Part shown: one piece after another, positions 41,260 to 50,597 of the stretch
Numbering within the stretch: position 1 is the first letter of the stretch
Layout: each line of letters starts with the position of its first letter
Assembly (NCBI GenBank): GCA_003598175.1
Contig: QZKN01000170.1
Location: 1-64,000, forward strand
DNA: 64,000 bases
Origin: Candidatus Omnitrophota bacterium
Lineage (GTDB): Bacteria > Hinthialibacterota > Hinthialibacteria > Hinthialibacterales > Hinthialibacteraceae
Reading direction: 5' to 3'
Made by a program: the position numbers and the translations under genes
Notes under the pieces: model-generated
What the model saw: only the letters and a program-made list of their open reading frames with translations
Told to the model about the DNA's origin: nothing
The model's database searches: none

Positions 41260-43149
41260 TTAAAGTTGATCCGCCCTTTCCTCCTGCTCGGGAATGGCGC
41301 GCGCGGCGAGGGAAGCATAAACTTTCTGATACATCTCGTTGATTTCCCACAAAAACTTTTCGTATTCCCCTTTGATTGCTTGTCGAACCTCATCATGAAG
41401 CTTCTCAAAGCGTTTGCCGGCGTCGGAAAGAACTTCATCTCTCGATTTGCGGAATTCCAACAGTAATATTTCGCGCGACTGGGCTGTGTTTTCGAGATAG
41501 TGCATCATGAAACGCGAAAATGCCGCCCGTTTCTCCGCAAAATAACGCTCCACCTTTACCGCCTCGAACGCCGACAGGGTGATTTCCCGAAAATGGTGCC
41601 CTTGCACACCTAGACTGACCGCCTCGACGAAAAATGTGGGGCTGTACCATAAAGTTTTTACCAGAAACTTGAAAGCATTCCAGCGATACGCCTTAAACGG
41701 GATCACACCGATGTAGCTGAAGAAGGCGCGAACCTCATTCCAGCTGATCGGCGAGGAATGGCAAGGATTTTTCCAGCGTTTGATTAAAATCGCGCAACGT
41801 TCGAAATAGCTTTTCAAATCGGGCGGATAAATGGCCTGCAGAATCTTTTGATAATCGGCGGATACCGCCTCCGCCGGTCGCGTCGTGCGAAAATTGGTTT
41901 GAAACGCGTGCGTATTGTTCCCACTGGCCTGGCTGAGCAGCCGTCCTTCCCGCTGCAATCGGTCATACAGATCCGTTTCCGGCAGCGCTTGCAGTAGTCC
42001 CACCATCGCGACCGGAATTCCCAGTTGTTGAATAAACTCGATCATGCGGTCGGCGATATCGTCCGGGTCGTGATCGAAGCCGAGAATGAATCCGGACGTG
42101 ACCTGAATACCTCTACGTTGAATTTTTTCCACTTTCTCCGCCACGCTGCCTTTGATGTTGATGTGCTTGCGTGTTTCTTTCAGGCTTTCTTCCGCGGGAG
42201 TTTCGATTCCGATGAAAATCATGTCGAAATTGGAGTTTTGGAATCCTTCCAACAATTCCTCGTCGTCGGCCAGCGTCAGCGTGCCTTCCGTAAAGAATAG
42301 AAACGGATAGCCATGTTCTTTCTGCCAATCCGCGATCGCCGCGAGCAATTCTTTGGCGCGCTTCTTGTTGCCGATGAAATTGTCGTCGACGATGAAAACC
42401 GATCCTTTCCACTTCAAGCGATAGAGTTCGTCGAGCTCCGCGGTGATCCTTGCCGCATTTTTGAAACGCGGCTGCCGCCCGAACCGCCGCCAGATATCAC
42501 AAAACTCACAGCCGATCGGGCAACCGCGCGACGCCTGAATCGACATCGCCCGATACTTCTTCCTATTCAACAAATCGAAACGGGGAATGGGAGTGGCATT
42601 GATATCCGGGCGTTCCCGCGCTTGTTCGACGTACAAATCCTGACCGAAATGGGCTCGCAACGCATCGAATTCAGCCTGCTTAACGGGCATGGCGTACGCC
42701 TTCTTGGCTTTTCCCGCACAGAAATCGGCCCAGAAAATATCAAGAATCGGTTCGGCCTCGCCGATGACAAAATGATCCACCCCAATCAGCTCGGGATACG
42801 CGGTGGAAGGATACGGTCCGCCCGCCACAACCGGAATTCCGAATTGGTTGGCGCGTTTCACCGCTACTTCGAACGATTCCTGCTGCACGATCATGGCAGA
42901 AACAAACACCACATCCGCCCATCGCAAGTCACGATCCGTCAGCGGCTCCACATTCATATCCAACAAGCGAATCGCACAGCGTTCCGGCAGCATCGCCGCA
43001 ACCGTCGCCAATCCCAACGGCGGAAACGCGCTCTTTTTGCCCAACATCTTCAACGCCGTGCTGAAACTCCAGTACGTCATCGTGGGAATGACCGGGTAGA
43101 CCAATAGAACGTTTTTATCACTGTAATTATGGAGGGATGAATGATTCAA
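41260..43149 (-). CDS. B12-binding-domain radical SAM protein, DUF4070 (HpnP-like)
   Basis: A 629-residue enzyme from a TTG at 43149 (no nearer ATG fits). Residues 10-150 form a cobalamin-binding-like region (VYPVIPTMTYWSFSTALKMLGKKSAFPPLGLATVAAMLPE), then the radical SAM domain with CPIGCEFC (Cys210, 214, 217), FVIVDDNFIGNKKRAKELL, and the C-terminal DUF4070 part with AMVGLLQALPETDLYDRLQREGRL. The pattern closely follows B12-dependent radical SAM methylases of the HpnP group, which 2-methylate hopanoids. No hopanoid gene is in the window, so the substrate is unproven; other DUF4070 members exist. The gene is convergent with the FG-GAP gene. Confidence 0.82.
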   Translation of the reverse strand: MNHSSLHNYSDKNVLLVYPVIPTMTYWSFSTALKMLGKKSAFPPLGLATVAAMLPERCAIRLLDMNVEPLTDRDLRWADVVFVSAMIVQQESFEVAVKRANQFGIPVVAGGPYPSTAYPELIGVDHFVIGEAEPILDIFWADFCAGKAKKAYAMPVKQAEFDALRAHFGQDLYVEQARERPDINATPIPRFDLLNRKKYRAMSIQASRGCPIGCEFCDIWRRFGRQPRFKNAARITAELDELYRLKWKGSVFIVDDNFIGNKKRAKELLAAIADWQKEHGYPFLFFTEGTLTLADDEELLEGFQNSNFDMIFIGIETPAEESLKETRKHINIKGSVAEKVEKIQRRGIQVTSGFILGFDHDPDDIADRMIEFIQQLGIPVAMVGLLQALPETDLYDRLQREGRLLSQASGNNTHAFQTNFRTTRPAEAVSADYQKILQAIYPPDLKSYFERCAILIKRWKNPCHSSPISWNEVRAFFSYIGVIPFKAYRWNAFKFLVKTLWYSPTFFVEAVSLGVQGHHFREITLSAFEAVKVERYFAEKRAAFSRFMMHYLENTAQSREILLLEFRKSRDEVLSDAGKRFEKLHDEVRQAIKGEYEKFLWEINEMYQKVYASLAARAIPEQEERADQL

Positions 43150-43410
43150 TGTACCAACCTGTCGTGAAGCACGAAGATTTTAAAAGACGAGAAGGGCATA
43201 GGCCGGCAACGGACCGGCTGTTCCCATAACATACGAGTTGATCTTCATATTATTTCATTCCCAAAACAAGTCAATGGTACAGCCGGTGATTTCCATTGCA
43301 TCATTTTCAGAGATGAGAACAAAGCAGAGAAACATCGGCGGGCCGATGCCGTGTCGCCGACCGTCACGATTCCGGAACATTATTTTTTTCCTGACGCACG
43401 CTTTGTCCGC
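43150..43410. other. intergenic region before the SOS promoter
   Basis: About 260 bp between the divergent radical SAM gene and umuDC. No gene; only the SOS promoter at its right edge is recognised. Confidence 0.4.
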
Positions 43411-43439
43411 TTGCCAACCGATAAAAACCCCGCTATACT
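43411..43439 (+). promoter_or_regulatory. umuDC promoter
   Basis: -35 TTGCCA (43411-43416), 17-bp spacer, -10 TATACT (43434-43439). The LexA-type box overlaps the -10 from 43437. Confidence 0.75.
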
Positions 43440-43454
43440 GAACATGTGTTCAGT
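43437..43454. promoter_or_regulatory. SOS (LexA) box ACTGAACATGTGTTCAGT
   Basis: Perfect 8-bp arms around a central TG. The core GAAC-ATGT-GTTC matches the Bacillus-type LexA box GAAC-N4-GTTC. Its place over the -10 and start of umuDC transcription fits direct LexA repression. Confidence 0.8.
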
Positions 43455-43509
43455 AATGCAATTGCCGTGGAATTCATTTCGATTCGATGCACGAAAATTG
43501 GAGACGAAG

Positions 43510-43935
43510 ATGTGGGTCGAAGATGTCTGGTCCTCGAACCAGTTTCCCCGCTGCCTGTTGCCGCTGGCGGGCGCGTCTGTTGCGGCGGGGTTTCCCTCGC
43601 CGGCGGATGATTATGTCGAGAAAAACCTGGATTTGAACGAATATCTGATTTCCAACCCGGCGGCCACGTTTTTCGTGCGCGTTTCCGGCGACTCGATGAT
43701 CAACGCCGGTATTCACGACCGCGACATCCTCATCGTCGACCGCGCGCTCACGGCGCAGTCCGGGCATGTGGTTATCGCCGTGATCGAGGGCGAGTTGATG
43801 GTCAAACGACTCCGTCAACTGCATCGAAAATGGGTTTTGATACCGGAAAATGACGCTTTTCCGCCCATCGAAATCAAGGGGGAAGTCGAACTCATCATTT
43901 GGGGAGTGGTTACGTATGTCGTTCATCCACTCTGA
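43510..43935 (+). CDS. umuD: SOS mutagenesis protein UmuD (S24 peptidase)
   Basis: A 141-residue protein, same size as UmuD. The ATG at 43510 has GGAG 6-9 bp upstream; an earlier in-frame ATG at 43444 lies inside the SOS box, at about the transcription start, and is excluded. Family signs: [22 protein letters not shown] with an Ala26-Gly27 autocleavage site (Cys24-Gly25 in E. coli), [17 protein letters not shown] with catalytic Ser62, and GELMVKRL with Lys99. Activated LexA-like coprotease triggers self-cleavage to the active form, which partners UmuC as polymerase V. The next gene overlaps its end by 20 bp. Confidence 0.93.
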   Translation: MWVEDVWSSNQFPRCLLPLAGASVAAGFPSPADDYVEKNLDLNEYLISNPAATFFVRVSGDSMINAGIHDRDILIVDRALTAQSGHVVIAVIEGELMVKRLRQLHRKWVLIPENDAFPPIEIKGEVELIIWGVVTYVVHPL

Positions 43936-45364
43936 TTTTAATTCTGCAAAAAGCGGTGAACCGGAGGTAGGTTTTCAGCGGGATTTTGCCGGCGAAATGC
44001 CGGCGGTTTGTGTGGACAAACCCACGCCAGCCATTGCACTGGCCGATTGCAACAATTTTTACGTCTCCTGCGAACGGGTATTCAATCCGAAGTTGGAAAA
44101 CCGGCCGGTGGTGGTGCTCTCCAACAACGACGGCTGCCTCGTCGCCCGCTCGAACGAGGCCAAAGCGCTCGGCTTGAAGATGGGGGAACCGTTTTTCAAA
44201 GTGCGCCGCCTGATCGAGCGCGCCGGAGTCAAATACTATTCCTCCAATTATGCGCTGTACGCGGATATGTCGCAGCGAGTGATGTCCACGCTGGCGCGCT
44301 TCACGCCGTCGATTGAAATTTATTCCATCGACGAAGCCTTTCTCGATTTTTCGCGCATGGCGAAGGCGGAATTGGGGGGACATCGTCTCACTTACTCTCC
44401 TCCATACACGGACCCTGCTCAAATCGAATCCCCGCGGCAATCGTTGACGGACTATGCGCGGATGGTTCGCGCGACGGTGAAAAAATGGACCGGGATTCCC
44501 GTTTCCATCGGCATCGCCGAAACCAAAACTCTCGCGAAAATCGCCAACCGCTTCGCCAAAAGATTCAAAAAATTGGACGGCGTTCTCGATTTGCGCAACA
44601 TGCCCGACCCCGAACGCGTGCTTTCCCAAATCGACGTCAACGATGTGTGGGGAATCGGTCACCGCTACGCTCTCCGCCTCAAAATCCGGGGCATCGGCAA
44701 CGCCTGGCAGTTGCGCAACGCCGACGATCGTTGGATTCAAAAGGAAATGGGCGTCGTCGGCCTGCGTCTGGTTAACGAATTGCGCGCCATTCCCTGCCTG
44801 CCGCTCGACCTTTCCCCGCCGCGCAAGAAGGAAATCGCTTCCTCCCGCTCGTTCGGCGTCCCCGTCGAATCGGTGACGGATATCAAACAGGCGGTCGCCT
44901 CGTTCGTCACTCGCGCGGCGGAAAAATTACGAAAACAGCATTCCTTCGTTTGCCGCCTGACCGTGTATCTGATGACCAACCCTTTTAAAACCGAACCGCA
45001 GTATTACAACGCCTTCCCGGTTTGCCTCCCCACGCCCACCGCCAGCACGCCCGAACTGATCCGCTATGCCCTGCAAGGCGTCGAAGCCATTTTCCGGCCC
45101 GGTTTCCGTTACAAAAAGGCGGGCGTGGTGCTCTCCGAATTCACCACCGACGCCGTCATTCAAACCAACTTTTTCGACGAGTGCGATCGGTCGCGGGAAA
45201 TTCGCCTGATGCGCGCACTGGACCGCATCAACACGCGGATGGGACCCGGCACGTTGCGATTCGCCGCCGTCGGCGTGCATCAACGCTGGCTAATGCGTCA
45301 ACAATATTGCTCGCCCGCCTACACCAGCCGCTGGGAGCAACTGGCCAGCGTGCATGCGAAGTAA
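43916..45364 (+). CDS. umuC: Y-family DNA polymerase V catalytic subunit UmuC
   Basis: A 482-residue translesion polymerase. The ATG at 43916, inside umuD, has GGGGAG 9 bp upstream; this start gives about 40 extra residues before the catalytic [18 protein letters not shown], so a later ATG (43997) is an alternative. Other Y-family marks are [36 protein letters not shown] with the metal-binding acidic pair, [18 protein letters not shown], and [27 protein letters not shown] in the helix-hairpin-helix. The C terminus has the typical DUF4113-like tail ([35 protein letters not shown]). Expressed with umuD under SOS control by the shared promoter. Confidence 0.94.
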   Translation: MSFIHSDFNSAKSGEPEVGFQRDFAGEMPAVCVDKPTPAIALADCNNFYVSCERVFNPKLENRPVVVLSNNDGCLVARSNEAKALGLKMGEPFFKVRRLIERAGVKYYSSNYALYADMSQRVMSTLARFTPSIEIYSIDEAFLDFSRMAKAELGGHRLTYSPPYTDPAQIESPRQSLTDYARMVRATVKKWTGIPVSIGIAETKTLAKIANRFAKRFKKLDGVLDLRNMPDPERVLSQIDVNDVWGIGHRYALRLKIRGIGNAWQLRNADDRWIQKEMGVVGLRLVNELRAIPCLPLDLSPPRKKEIASSRSFGVPVESVTDIKQAVASFVTRAAEKLRKQHSFVCRLTVYLMTNPFKTEPQYYNAFPVCLPTPTASTPELIRYALQGVEAIFRPGFRYKKAGVVLSEFTTDAVIQTNFFDECDRSREIRLMRALDRINTRMGPGTLRFAAVGVHQRWLMRQQYCSPAYTSRWEQLASVHAK

Positions 45365-45745
45365 AAAAACGAATGGTTCTTCTCTCCCGATTCAGTCCGA
45401 ACTCAATTCATGCGACATCGTTTGCATCGAGTCATCCGGCGTGGACTTGATTTACTCATCCGGAAAACATAGACTTTTTTGATTTGCTTTTTCGACTCTT
45501 TTTTCATTTCGTCGTGAACAGCGATTCATTTCAGTGGAAATCAACGCGGGTGGAGCAGGCGTCTCGCCTGCGCTGTTCCTGCAAGCGAGGACGCTTGCTT
45601 GACCCATGTTATTTGTTCTATCACTGTGTATTTTCATCATTCGATATAACCAATCGGTCATCATGGTTTGTTCACAAGTGCTGAATCTCTTTTGATCGAT
45701 TTCTTTCGTAAATTCCGGGTATAAAATGAGAGAGGAGAAACGCCG
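45365..45745. other. intergenic region before acnB with a twin-hairpin repeat
   Basis: About 380 bp, no gene. It holds the twin-hairpin repeat below. AGAGGAGAAAC ends 6 bp before the acnB ATG. No clear promoter. Confidence 0.4.
45548..45605. repeat. twin-hairpin intergenic repeat, copy 4
   Basis: GGGT (45548-45551) and ACCC (45602-45605) enclose perfect hairpins GCAGGCG-tct-CGCCTGC (45555-45571) and GCAAGCG-agga-CGCTTGC (45581-45598). It is the best match to copy 1 at 5044-5106. Confidence 0.8.
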
Positions 45746-48289
45746 ATGTTGGATGAGTATCGCAAGCACGCCGAAGAACGAAAAAAAATGGGAATTCCGC
45801 CATTGCCGCTATCCGTCGAGCAAACCAAAGAGGTCTGCGAACAATTGAAAAACCCGCCGGCGGGAGAGGAAAACTTCCTTCTTCACCTTCTGGCCGATCG
45901 CGTTTCACCCGGCGTCGATCCGGCGGCAAAAATCAAATCCGCGTTTCTGACGCGCATTGCCAGAGGCGAAGACCAATCTCCGCTGATCGATAAAATCCGC
46001 GCCGTCGAACTGCTCGGAACCATGCTCGGCGGCTACAACATCTCCCCCCTCATCGAATTTTTGAGCGCGGAGGAACTGGCCGTCGCGGCCGCGGCGGCGT
46101 TATCCAACACACTGCTCATTTACGACCAATTTGACGAAATTAAGGAACTGGCCGCGGGCAATTCCCATGCGGAGCGAGTGATGGCCTCGTGGGCTAACGC
46201 CGGCTGGTTTCTGCAAAAAGAAAAATTACCGCAAAAAATCACATTGATTGCGTATAAAGTGGATGGTGAAATCAATACCGACGATTTCTCGCCTGCAACC
46301 CACGCTTCCACGCGACCTGACATTCCTCTCCACGCGCTCGCGATGGGCGAATCCCGCTTTCCCGACGGCATTCGAACCATCACGGGATTTCGCGAAAAGG
46401 GGCATACAATCGCGTTCGTCGGCGACGTGGTGGGCACCGGTTCGTCCCGCAAATCCGCCTGCAACTCGTTGATCTGGCACATCGGCGAAGAGATCCCTTA
46501 TGTGCCCAACAAACGCCGCGGCGGAGTGATTCTCGGCGGCGCCATCGCACCGATTTTCTTCAACACGGCGGAGGATTCGGGCGCGCTGCCTCTTATTTGT
46601 GACGTTTCCAAATTCAAAACCGGCATGATCATCAATGTATATCCGATGGAAGGTAAAATCACCGATGAACATGGCCATGTTCTCTCCACGTTTGAGTTGA
46701 AACCGGAAACCTTGGCCGATGAATACCGCGCCGGCGGGCGAGTCAATCTCATCATCGGCCGCGATTTGACGAACAAGGCGCGTCAGGCGTTGCAACTCGG
46801 CGAAACGAACGTTTTCGTCAAACCGGCCGCCGTCGAAAAGCCGAGCGTCGGATTCTCACAGGCGCAGAAAATCGTCGGACGCGCCTGCGGCATGAAAGGC
46901 GTTCATCCCGGCGCATTCTGCACGCCGAAGATGGCGACGGTCGGCTCGCAGGACACCACCGGCCCGATGACCGCGGATGAAATGAAGGAACTGGCCTGCT
47001 TGAACTTCACCGCCGACCTCGTCATGCAATCCTTCTGCCACACCGCCGCTTATCCCAAACCGGCGGACATCAAAACGCATCACACATTGCCCACATTTAT
47101 CTCCGAACGCGGCGGCGTCGCGCTCCAACCCGGCGACGGCGTGATTCACAGCTGGCTGAACCGTATGATCCTGCCCGACACGGTGGGAACCGGCGGCGAT
47201 TCACATACCCGGTTCCCCATCGGCGTCTCGTTTCCCGCCGGATCGGGGCTGGTGGCCTTCGCGGCGGCGCTGGGCATCATGCCGCTGGAAATGCCGGAAT
47301 CGGTTCTGGTCCGTTTTCGCGGTTCGCTGCGGCCGGGCATCACACTGCGCGACCTCGTCAACGCGGTTCCTTACTATGCCATTCAAAAAGGACTGCTGAC
47401 GGCGGCGAAACAGGGCAAGAAAAACGTGTTCAACGGCCGCATCATCGAATTGGAAGGGCTGCCGGATTTAAAAGTGGAGCAAGCGTTTGAATTGACCGAC
47501 GCGTCTGCCGAACGCAGCGCCGCCGCCGGCGTGATTCAGCTGCATAAAGAGCCCATCGCGGAATTTCTGCGCAGTAACATTACATTGCTGAAAACCATGA
47601 TCGCCGACGGCTATCAAAGCGCGGACGCATTGAAAAGGCGAATCGAAAAGATGGAAGAATGGCTCGCCCATCCGGTTCTGATCGAGCGCGATCAGAACGC
47701 GCAGTATGCGGCTGAACTCGAAATCGACCTGAATGACATCACCGAGCCGATCCTGGCCTGTCCCAACGATCCCGACGACGTCAAATTGCTATCCGCAGTG
47801 CAAAACGATCCCGTTCACGAAGTGTTCATCGGCTCCTGCATGACCAACATCGGTCATTTCCGCGCCGCGGCCAAAATTCTGGACGGCAGTCCGCAAACGC
47901 CGGTGCGCCTGTGGATATGCCCGCCCACGCGCATGGACGAATTGCAATTGCGGGAAGAAGGGCTTTACGCCATCTTCTGCAAAGCCGGCGCGCGCATCGA
48001 GATCCCCGGCTGCTCCCTGTGCATGGGCAATCAAGCCCGCGTCGCCGACAAAACCACCGTCTTTTCGACGTCCACCCGCAACTTCGACAACCGCATGGGC
48101 AACGGCGCGCGAGTCTATCTCGGCTCGGCGGAACTGGCGGCAGTGACGGCCATGTTGGGACGCTTGCCGACCGTCGACGAATATCTGGCAGTCATTGTGG
48201 ATAAAATCCAACCGACGGAGAATGAGATTTATCGCTATCTGAATTTTGATCGGATTGAGGAGTATGCGGAACGGGTAGCGATGGTGTGA
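45746..48289 (+). CDS. acnB: aconitate hydratase B (bifunctional with 2-methylisocitrate dehydratase)
   Basis: An 847-residue AcnB (usual length about 865). The N-terminal HEAT-like region is present ([35 protein letters not shown]), followed by the swivel part ([49 protein letters not shown]) and the catalytic core with [71 protein letters not shown] and [13 protein letters not shown], which hold the 4Fe-4S ligands. It converts citrate to isocitrate in the TCA cycle. AGAGGAGAAAC precedes the ATG. The 3' end overlaps the next small gene by 4 bp (GTGA). Confidence 0.96.
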   Translation: MLDEYRKHAEERKKMGIPPLPLSVEQTKEVCEQLKNPPAGEENFLLHLLADRVSPGVDPAAKIKSAFLTRIARGEDQSPLIDKIRAVELLGTMLGGYNISPLIEFLSAEELAVAAAAALSNTLLIYDQFDEIKELAAGNSHAERVMASWANAGWFLQKEKLPQKITLIAYKVDGEINTDDFSPATHASTRPDIPLHALAMGESRFPDGIRTITGFREKGHTIAFVGDVVGTGSSRKSACNSLIWHIGEEIPYVPNKRRGGVILGGAIAPIFFNTAEDSGALPLICDVSKFKTGMIINVYPMEGKITDEHGHVLSTFELKPETLADEYRAGGRVNLIIGRDLTNKARQALQLGETNVFVKPAAVEKPSVGFSQAQKIVGRACGMKGVHPGAFCTPKMATVGSQDTTGPMTADEMKELACLNFTADLVMQSFCHTAAYPKPADIKTHHTLPTFISERGGVALQPGDGVIHSWLNRMILPDTVGTGGDSHTRFPIGVSFPAGSGLVAFAAALGIMPLEMPESVLVRFRGSLRPGITLRDLVNAVPYYAIQKGLLTAAKQGKKNVFNGRIIELEGLPDLKVEQAFELTDASAERSAAAGVIQLHKEPIAEFLRSNITLLKTMIADGYQSADALKRRIEKMEEWLAHPVLIERDQNAQYAAELEIDLNDITEPILACPNDPDDVKLLSAVQNDPVHEVFIGSCMTNIGHFRAAAKILDGSPQTPVRLWICPPTRMDELQLREEGLYAIFCKAGARIEIPGCSLCMGNQARVADKTTVFSTSTRNFDNRMGNGARVYLGSAELAAVTAMLGRLPTVDEYLAVIVDKIQPTENEIYRYLNFDRIEEYAERVAMV

Positions 48290-48522
48290 AAGAATTCGAG
48301 ATTATCGGTGAAATTAGCTATGTAGAGACAATCGCAACAGGTCGGGGTGTATATATTCGTCGTTATTTAGAGCGCACTTTCGGCAAAGGTCGGTGGCGAA
48401 AAAGAAAAGGGATTGCTTTCGTGCAGCTTGTTGATGGTATAATATGTAAAGCAGAAATCCATTGGTATGAAGCGCATGGGATAGGTCGTAAGGATTTCAA
48501 AATCAAGAGGGTGCTCGAATGA
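48286..48522 (+). CDS. conserved small protein overlapping acnB
   Basis: A 78-residue protein starting at the GTG at 48286, which overlaps the acnB stop by 4 bp, so it must be translated from the acnB message. The sequence [48 protein letters not shown], then [22 protein letters not shown], resembles a conserved hypothetical family in cyanobacteria and others with the closing [12 protein letters not shown]-x-KIKR motif. Function unknown. The next gene overlaps it by 4 bp (ATGA). Conserved basic strand and WYEAHG motif suggest a nucleic-acid or toxin-like role, which is a guess. Confidence 0.75.
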   Translation: MKEFEIIGEISYVETIATGRGVYIRRYLERTFGKGRWRKRKGIAFVQLVDGIICKAEIHWYEAHGIGRKDFKIKRVLE

Positions 48523-48746
48523 ACCGTTTCGTAATCTGCATAAACAATGACAGCAATCCTGCAAGTTTGATTGTGGGAAAAGTATACCGCACACTGACGG
48601 ATTTGGATGCGGAAACGCATAATCTGCTTCGAGTGATTGACGAAGACAAGCAGGAAGAAGATGGCTATCTTTACCCCGCCTCCATGTTTGCACCCATCGA
48701 CTTGCCGGAAGTGGCGGAACGAGCGTTGACGGCCTTTGGGAAATAG
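48519..48746 (+). CDS. conserved small protein, second in the acnB cassette
   Basis: A 75-residue protein, [73 protein letters not shown] by family-style pattern: an N-terminal strand, a GKVY turn and a GYLYP segment seen in small conserved hypotheticals that often follow the HWYEAHG family. The ATG overlaps the previous stop by 4 bp, so the two are translationally coupled. Function unknown. It is acidic, so an antitoxin or partner role to the basic upstream protein is possible but untested. Confidence 0.7.
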   Translation: MNRFVICINNDSNPASLIVGKVYRTLTDLDAETHNLLRVIDEDKQEEDGYLYPASMFAPIDLPEVAERALTAFGK

Positions 48747-48801
48747 AGATGAGAAAGGCAGGATTAAATTTTGAAACCAGGGAACCATCTCTATTGAACA
48801 A

Positions 48802-49050
48802 TTGAAACAAAAGATCCACGATGTTCTCAAAAACGATTATTTCCAGGATATGGATGATTCAGTGGATGTCTCCGATGGTCCTGGCGACAGCATCCATGTC
48901 GTTGTTGTCAGCCGGAAATTCGACGGTCATCACATGAAAGAGAAGCATGACTTGATTTGGGCGGAATTAAGCCGAAACCTTGTCCCGGAGGAATGGGGCA
49001 AGGTTTCTTTGTCGATTGGCGTCAGTCCGGAAGAACTGAAATTTATGTAG
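48802..49050 (+). CDS. BolA-like small protein
   Basis: An 82-residue protein from a TTG at 48802, third in the acnB-linked run (55 bp after the previous gene). VDVSDGPGDSIHVVVVSRKFDGHHMKEKHDLIWAELSRNLVPEEWGKVSLSIGVSPEELK has the BolA pattern: a hydrophobic strand ending V-S-x-x-F-x-G, a basic/KH helix start and a closing strand. BolA proteins assist iron-sulfur trafficking with monothiol glutaredoxins. The frame is open upstream to a stop at 48772, and an ATT at 48793 lies 9 bp after AGGGA, giving a BolA-like N terminus, so the real start is probably that codon. Next to an iron-sulfur aconitase this placement is suggestive. Confidence 0.6.
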   Translation: MKQKIHDVLKNDYFQDMDDSVDVSDGPGDSIHVVVVSRKFDGHHMKEKHDLIWAELSRNLVPEEWGKVSLSIGVSPEELKFM

Positions 49051-49226
49051 TAATAGATTTTTTTTCAATCGCTTAAAAATGATGAATCAAACAAAAAGAT
49101 CAGCCATGAACTGATTATTATTTCATAACTCCAATCCATGCTGCAAATTCAATTGGAATTAGTAACCAGCCGAGAAATATATGAATGCACAAATACGTTT
49201 GGCCCCACAACTACATCCAAACCAGA

Positions 49227-49910
49227 TCATTCATACAATTCGAATCGACATACGGCGGTGGGGCCTTGTTCAATACTCACATTGCTGAAACTGGCCGCCT
49301 CGATAATCGTTGTATCGTGCGATGTGACGCAAAGTCCGACTAAAACAGTATCTTTCATATCAATTTCAATGGAAGCCAGCTCTTCAAAACCTCCACTGAC
49401 CAATCCTCTCAGCATGGAAAAGGTATCCCCTACCCGTTTGAGCTGGATTGTACGTGTCAGTCTGCTGAGATTCTCATTCGGATTGTGAAAGGTGTCTTCC
49501 TCTCCGGCATCGATGGTGGGCCGAACAAAAAAATTGCTTAAGTTGCCTCGGATCAATGCCGCACAGGCGTATTCTCCATCAACGCGGGTGGGATCGTCCA
49601 CCGTATTGCGCGCAATAAATCCGGCTTTTTTCCATTCGTCGCCTTCATCCGCGCCGGTCAACCATTCGACGGTGCACGTCGCCGTGAAATCGCCGGTTAT
49701 TTCCTTGAAAATCCAGTAAAATCCATCCGGCACATCCCAAATATCGTTTCCACTGCCTTCGATTTCGTACACGTTATTTGCAAACGTAGCCAATCCCGCG
49801 CCGGCGTCATCCCCGACGCTGGCTTGATCCGTAAAAATCCCGATCGGCTGCCCCATGCAAACCATGCCGCTCAATGTCACAATCATGATCAATACAAACA
49901 ATTTTTTCAT
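49227..49910 (-). CDS. secreted beta-sandwich (lectin-like) protein, unknown
   Basis: A 227-residue exported protein. The ATG at 49910 has GGAGG 6 bp upstream. The signal peptide is KKLFVLIMIVTLSGMVCMG. The mature part has a repeated pattern of beta strands: VYEIEGSGNDIWDVPDGFYWIFKEITGDFTATCTVEWLTGADEGDEWKKAGFIARNTVDD, AALIRGNLSNFFVRPTIDAGEEDTF and VGLCVTSHDTTIIEAASFSNVSI, matching the DUF1349/LamG-like concanavalin group often found in multi-domain surface enzymes. No catalytic site. It could bind carbohydrate. The neighbouring CBM9 and glycosidase genes support a glycan role. Confidence 0.6.
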   Translation of the reverse strand: MKKLFVLIMIVTLSGMVCMGQPIGIFTDQASVGDDAGAGLATFANNVYEIEGSGNDIWDVPDGFYWIFKEITGDFTATCTVEWLTGADEGDEWKKAGFIARNTVDDPTRVDGEYACAALIRGNLSNFFVRPTIDAGEEDTFHNPNENLSRLTRTIQLKRVGDTFSMLRGLVSGGFEELASIEIDMKDTVLVGLCVTSHDTTIIEAASFSNVSIEQGPTAVCRFELYE

Positions 49911-50078
49911 CACTTGCCTCCTCTCCTAATGATATTGTTATGAGACTTGTCCATCGACTTTTCATTTTCACATGGCAGAATGGTTCAAGTCAAGTTCTCT
50001 CCCTATTTTTGCAGGGAAATATTTCTCGTTCACGCCATGGAGGAAACAACAACCTGGGTATACAAGAAAAATGGACGA

Positions 50079-50573
50079 TTAAATTTTGGCTTTCGCAAGA
50101 AACGTAGCGTCCATTGGTACGGAAATATCGCATACTTCGGCAAGAATCACGGTTTTGCTGAGAAGATACGCATATTCAACCTGTTTGCCCAGTTGCTTTA
50201 CCATTTCCACCGCCGGCTCCAAATCCGCATCGTTGCTGACCAGAACCGCCACATCATAGGCGTTCACAAAAGCAAGCGCGACCATATCGACCGCCAGTTT
50301 GACGTCGGTCCCTTTTTCGACGTAGTTATCCCCGCGTTGTTCCAGCCGTCCGAACCGTACTTGAAAATAGGGGATGTTCTGCAGATACGAGGAAAAACGA
50401 TGCTGATCCTGGTCGATGGGAGGAGGAATGTAATAATAAGCGCGAATCAATTTGCGCTTCTTGCCGGCTAACGTTTCCGCCAGTTTGCCGTAATCAATCT
50501 TCAGACGAGGATCATATTCTTTTAGTTGATAATAAAAATTGCTGCCGTCGATAAAGAGACAAATACGGTCCAT
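50079..50573 (-). CDS. NYN-domain (LabA/DUF88) PIN-like protein
   Basis: A 164-residue NYN domain protein of the PIN-like nuclease superfamily. The ATG at 50573 opens MDRICLFIDGSNFYYQLKEYDPRLKIDYGKLAETLAGKKRKLIRAYYY, with the conserved D-G-x-N motif, then the acidic KGTDVKLAVDMVALAFVNAYDVAVLVSNDADLEPAV with the metal-binding Asp residues, and a final strand. Such proteins process RNA in some organisms, but this one has no known target. It is the downstream neighbour of a GT39 gene on the same strand (24-bp gap). Confidence 0.85.
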   Translation of the reverse strand: MDRICLFIDGSNFYYQLKEYDPRLKIDYGKLAETLAGKKRKLIRAYYYIPPPIDQDQHRFSSYLQNIPYFQVRFGRLEQRGDNYVEKGTDVKLAVDMVALAFVNAYDVAVLVSNDADLEPAVEMVKQLGKQVEYAYLLSKTVILAEVCDISVPMDATFLAKAKI

Positions 50574-50597
50574 GATTATTCCCACTGCCTTTTGAAA

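Noticed and set aside
43351-43509. Upstream extension of the umuD frame with ATGs at 43351 and 43444
   Set aside because: It runs through the promoter and SOS box; the protein from 43510 has UmuD length and cleavage-site spacing.
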